IMG/VR virus record: IMGVR_UViG_3300006810_000099
Span: 1 to 42,530 of that record
DNA from: a virus
Reading direction: 5' to 3' (one strand)
Length of the DNA stretch: 42,530 nucleotides
Shown here piece after piece: positions 39,956 to 42,530 of the stretch. Every line of letters starts with the position of its first letter. Position 1 is the stretch's first letter. Below the pieces are notes generated by a model. That model saw only the letters and a list, made by a program, of their open reading frames with translations, searched no databases and was not told where the DNA came from. A program made the position numbers and the translations under genes.

Positions 39956-40767
39956 ATCGCATACCTCACAATAACAATTCCAGAACCACCGGCTCCTCCA
40001 CGGAGATTATTATTTCTGCCGCCTGAGCCGCCGCCTCCGGTATTGGGTGAGCCATCGTTTCCTATCGAAGGATTTGCAGTAGGACCTGAAGCTCCTCCCC
40101 CCAGTCCCCCTGCACTAAAAGCATTTCCTCCTCCACCTCCGTAGTAGGTGGGTGTGCCAGTTATTGAAAATTCTCTTCCATTGATATTGTGGACAGTCGA
40201 GGTTCCTCCTGCACCGCCTCCACGGCCTCCAGCATAAATTGCAATAGAGTTTTGGCCGGGGGAGCCATAACCAATTGCTCCTCCAGAATTTCCCTGTAAC
40301 GCTGCTCCCCCGTTATATATGCCAGTACCTCCGGCACCTCCACCAGAACCTCCTGATGCCCCGGAATAGTATCCCCCGCCTCCACCACCTCTCGCAATAG
40401 AGTCAAATGCAGAGCTATTACCCCCATTCGTGCCACTGCTGGTGTCACGGCCAATGCCACCCCCACCAATAACTACGGGATATGATCCTTTTAACAAAGG
40501 TTTTCCACTATGGTACAGTACACCTCCAGCACCACCTCCAGAACCACCTCCATAACCAGCCCCTCCGCCACCGCCGCCAGCGACTACAAGGTATTCAAAG
40601 GTTCCTTCACTCAGTACGTTAAAACTACTAGACCCTACAGTTGTAAACATGTGAATTCTATAGACTATATCTTCCACTTTAATAATGTATGACGTATCTC
40701 CACCCTGAGCCCATGCACCTGACTGTTTACGGAGAATTAGACGTCCGGGGGTGTAAATAGGGCTCAT
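39952..40767 (-). CDS. Glycine-rich adhesin-like tail protein
   Basis: The 271-residue protein has a short beta start (YIIKVEDIVYRIHMFTTVGSSSFNVL) and EYLVVAGGGGGGAGYGGG, then a long run of Gly-rich segments (GGGGGGYYSG, GGRGGGAGG, GGLGGGASG) and a final GGAGGSGIVIVRYAI. This is the glycine-rich domain found on fibre tips, which in phage adhesins stacks as polyglycine helices with variable loops between. The GIVIVRY ending is diagnostic. ATGA overlaps on both sides couple it to the LamG-like and DUF1566 genes. Confidence 0.85.
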   Translation of the reverse strand: MSPIYTPGRLILRKQSGAWAQGGDTSYIIKVEDIVYRIHMFTTVGSSSFNVLSEGTFEYLVVAGGGGGGAGYGGGSGGGAGGVLYHSGKPLLKGSYPVVIGGGGIGRDTSSGTNGGNSSAFDSIARGGGGGGYYSGASGGSGGGAGGTGIYNGGAALQGNSGGAIGYGSPGQNSIAIYAGGRGGGAGGTSTVHNINGREFSITGTPTYYGGGGGNAFSAGGLGGGASGPTANPSIGNDGSPNTGGGGSGGRNNNLRGGAGGSGIVIVRYAI

Positions 40768-41558
40768 GGCAGAGGTATTAATATTTTATAGGGGTGGTTA
40801 GAAGGTAAATTTTCAGTTAACCCTAGTTTGTGGGCTAGATAGCCCTCTAGCTTTTGGCGATCACCATCTAGTAAAACTCCTCTAGTGACAATAATTTCTG
40901 ATGTGACAAATTTGCCAAAACCGATAGCTTCTGGTCTGCGCCAAGGACCGATCGTAAATTTGTCAATGTCTATGTCATTTGAGTTAAGAGACCCACTGGC
41001 GTAGAGAGAGCCGTTTACGGTCATCGTAAAAAACGTACCTGTAAAGACTAAAGAAATGATTTGATTTCCCCCCCACACTGGTGTGTTTCCCTCTAAAGTA
41101 TAGCTATTAGCATCACCTGGTGATCTCCTATACGTACGGAGGTAACCATTAGGGTTTACCTGAACGTAATGCCCCGTAAAAGTCAAGTTACTGCCAAAAG
41201 TAACTAGCATAGAGAGCTGATTGGTTGCACAATTAACAGCCATAACCGCTGACCAGGGAGAATCTTTTCCATCAGCAATAGCTCCGAGACTATCGCAGGT
41301 TAGAAAATTAGAAACCCCGTCAAAACTTATTCCAGGGTTCCCGTTAAACGAGGTGGTATTGTAAGTTGGACGTGCTGTAGTGCTGGCAATAGCTACTCTT
41401 GAGTTCTCACTTTTGTCTCTCCACTCGCTGACAAGTCCACTGCTTTCTGTGATAGTAGAACTATCCGAAGCATCTAACCACAGAGATGTATTAAGAACCA
41501 TGTTAGGGTTCCAAATATCTCCGCTCCAGGTATAACCAGGTCTCCAGATTAGTGTCAT
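40764..41558 (-). CDS. LamG-type tail protein with HKLGL-LP-HPY ending
   Basis: The 264-residue protein has the N-terminal pattern LWLDASDSSTITESSGLVSEWRDKSENS, a jelly-roll middle (FTGHYVQVNPNGYLRTYRR; IISLVFTGTFFTMTVNGSLYASG) and the C-terminus EIIVTRGVLLDGDRQKLEGYLAHKLGL followed by LPSNHPYK. This combination is a widespread phage and bacterial surface-lectin module. It is coupled by ATGA to the glycine-rich gene and belongs to the unit from 42040. Confidence 0.83.
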   Translation of the reverse strand: MTLIWRPGYTWSGDIWNPNMVLNTSLWLDASDSSTITESSGLVSEWRDKSENSRVAIASTTARPTYNTTSFNGNPGISFDGVSNFLTCDSLGAIADGKDSPWSAVMAVNCATNQLSMLVTFGSNLTFTGHYVQVNPNGYLRTYRRSPGDANSYTLEGNTPVWGGNQIISLVFTGTFFTMTVNGSLYASGSLNSNDIDIDKFTIGPWRRPEAIGFGKFVTSEIIVTRGVLLDGDRQKLEGYLAHKLGLTENLPSNHPYKILIPLP

Positions 41559-41582
41559 TTTCTGTAGCCCCAGTTTAGATTA

Positions 41583-42011
41583 CTACTTTACTTCAGGTAA
41601 CGGTCTATCGTAAGCCAGAACCTCAGGCACTCGGGATTCGTCAAGAAGTCCGGCCTGGACGAGAAGACCTAGGCCGCTGACAACTCTCGGATCATTCAGA
41701 CTTACCCTTTCTTCTTCGGTTAGTTGTCCGAGAAGAGAGGAGAGAGTTTGTGCTTTCACCATTTCTTCCTCAGTGGCATCCGGGGACGGTTGTGACGCAG
41801 CGAGGATGGTCGCATATTCCTGGGGAGTGAAACGGGCGAAGAGAGCTGCGCTAGTGACGCTAGCAATCTTAAAGAGATCAGAATACGACTTCCCCTGGTG
41901 TTCGAGGAATTCCAGGGCGAGGGCTTCGGGAGTCGTACCGTTACGGTTGGCGGCTTCTACCCAGCCGTCAATTAGGACTGGATTGGTCAGGGTGATGGTC
42001 AGAGTGTCCAT
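41583..42011 (-). CDS. Unknown 142-residue helical protein
   Basis: MDTLTITLTNPVLIDGWVEAANRNGTTPEALALEFLEHQGKSYSDL is followed by helices with acidic loops (SPDATEEEMVKAQTLSSLLGQLTEEERVSL). No membrane segment is seen. It resembles small hypothetical proteins found next to cyanophage fibre genes, possibly a chaperone or assembly factor for the adhesins that follow; I do not recognise a named family. ATG 42011 is 28 bases after the motif core. It is the first gene of a four-gene unit. Confidence 0.65.
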   Translation of the reverse strand: MDTLTITLTNPVLIDGWVEAANRNGTTPEALALEFLEHQGKSYSDLFKIASVTSAALFARFTPQEYATILAASQPSPDATEEEMVKAQTLSSLLGQLTEEERVSLNDPRVVSGLGLLVQAGLLDESRVPEVLAYDRPLPEVK

Positions 42012-42032
42012 GGAGGAGATAGTGGATCTTTG

Positions 42033-42048
42033 CTATAGAGCTTTCAAC
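42033..42048 (-). promoter_or_regulatory. GTTGAAAGC-N4-TAG promoter-like motif
   Basis: GTTGAAAGC TCTA TAG, identical over its 16 bases and the next three (CAA) to the copy at 21627-21642. It drives the adhesin cassette 42011-39314. Confidence 0.75.
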
Positions 42049-42078
42049 GGGGTAGACTGGGACACTTCTCTGCCTCGC

Positions 42079-42530
42079 TCAAGGTATCGCTGCCGCGAGA
42101 TCGCTCATCAGCGTTGTGACGCGGGCGTCGAGAAGGGCGAGGTTGACGGATTCGCCGAGGGAATAGAAGGAAATACGGGCATCAGCATGTACGGCTACAG
42201 TTGGACTATTCCTTGCAAAAATCCAAATGGTTCGCGTTGACGGAGTGGCTGATGTTGAGGATCCAGATACAGTCACTGAATTTGCACGGGCAAAAACTGT
42301 CGTAGAAGAATTTCTGGATCCACCATAGAAACCGGGCACGGGTGGAGCGGAAATTTCCACAAATAAGTCTGAGTTTATCTTCATTCTTGAATTATTTGAC
42401 GGATTCGACACGATCTGCGTGGAATCAAGAGAATTCGCGTCGTCTTTTGTGCCAGCCAAAGCAGCGAGAGCTGTGTTTAGCTGTGAAACGTAACACGCCA
42501 AATGCTTATTATTTTGCGGATCAGCATTAT
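42079..42530 (-). CDS. Partial structural-type protein, start outside window
   Basis: The frame is open to the right edge: upstream of a possible TTG at 42501 it reads NADPQNNKHLACYVSQLNTALAALAG, so the true start lies beyond the window. A helical start is followed by beta-strands (LFVEISAPPVPGFYGGSRNSSTTVFARANSVTVSGSS, TIWIFARNSPTVAVHADARISFYSLGE) and a helical end. It resembles small cyanophage virion proteins, but no family is named. The adhesin-unit promoter lies just downstream of its stop. Confidence 0.6.
   Translation of the reverse strand, partial: NADPQNNKHLACYVSQLNTALAALAGTKDDANSLDSTQIVSNPSNNSRMKINSDLFVEISAPPVPGFYGGSRNSSTTVFARANSVTVSGSSTSATPSTRTIWIFARNSPTVAVHADARISFYSLGESVNLALLDARVTTLMSDLAAAIP

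Noticed and set aside
40000-40650. GGN-rich repetitive DNA as a CRISPR or tandem repeat array
   Set aside because: The repetition is simply the glycine codons of the glycine-rich adhesin; there are no fixed repeat and spacer lengths.
1-42530. Genome-wide reassignment of TAG to an amino acid
   Set aside because: Many genes here end with TAG at positions that make sense (118, 514, phoH, 5493, 11280 genes), directly before promoter motifs or convergent genes.

Overview
The window reads as part of a lytic tailed-phage genome, most likely a myovirus infecting a cyanobacterium. The evidence is dense short-gapped genes with frequent ATGA-type overlaps, a DUF935/Mu gp29-like portal protein, a myoviral tail-tube-like protein, a PhoH-like ATPase, a P-loop nucleotide kinase and a very large set of fibrous or adhesive virion proteins. 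Several small structural proteins look like ones common in cyanophages (C-terminal GLYRTGNVLKIR, the YADAKASRN small protein, the RRRFIEDYAGG structural protein). GC content is in the mid-40s by eye. No capsid, terminase, polymerase, tRNA, CRISPR or integrase gene is visible. Host assignment is an inference from these resemblances.

Layout. 1-447: two small minus-strand genes, the first cut by the window edge. 514-1969: plus-strand nucleotide kinase and phoH. 1932-2207: a 20-base perfect palindrome that looks like a back-to-back promoter, with a candidate tiny lipoprotein gene on the minus strand. 2208-5501: a 1,097-residue structural protein. 5493-20710: five giant minus-strand virion proteins (660, 1,271, 1,358, 1,029 and 751 residues), including a leucine-rich-repeat protein, two paralogues sharing an FRYQPGR / KIEFxWYGA signature and a beta-helix tailspike-like protein. 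20728-21611: three small minus-strand genes. 21720-22220: two small plus-strand genes with a host-like promoter. 22234-28093: tail-fibre region. 28102-30511: tail tube and portal. 30557-31978: three heavily overlapping genes of unknown function. 32020-36852: plus-strand structural genes, including a 1,053-codon frame broken by a single in-frame TAG. 36837-42530: small genes, then a cassette of lectin-like and glycine-rich adhesion proteins.

The main discovery is a repeated bipartite motif, GTTGAAAGC followed after four bases by TAG. It occurs 16 times, nearly always 18-30 bases before the first gene of a co-directional run and oriented with it. It divides the window into transcription units and behaves like a phage-specific, probably late, promoter. 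A few likely early genes instead have TGnTATAAT-like (extended -10) promoters. The motif also settles start codons (for example 2208 rather than 2166). How the genes work together: the portal and tail tube build the injection machine, while the many fibre, lectin, LRR, beta-helix and glycine-rich proteins would decorate the tail and recognise host surfaces. PhoH and the kinase are the only metabolic or accessory enzymes visible.
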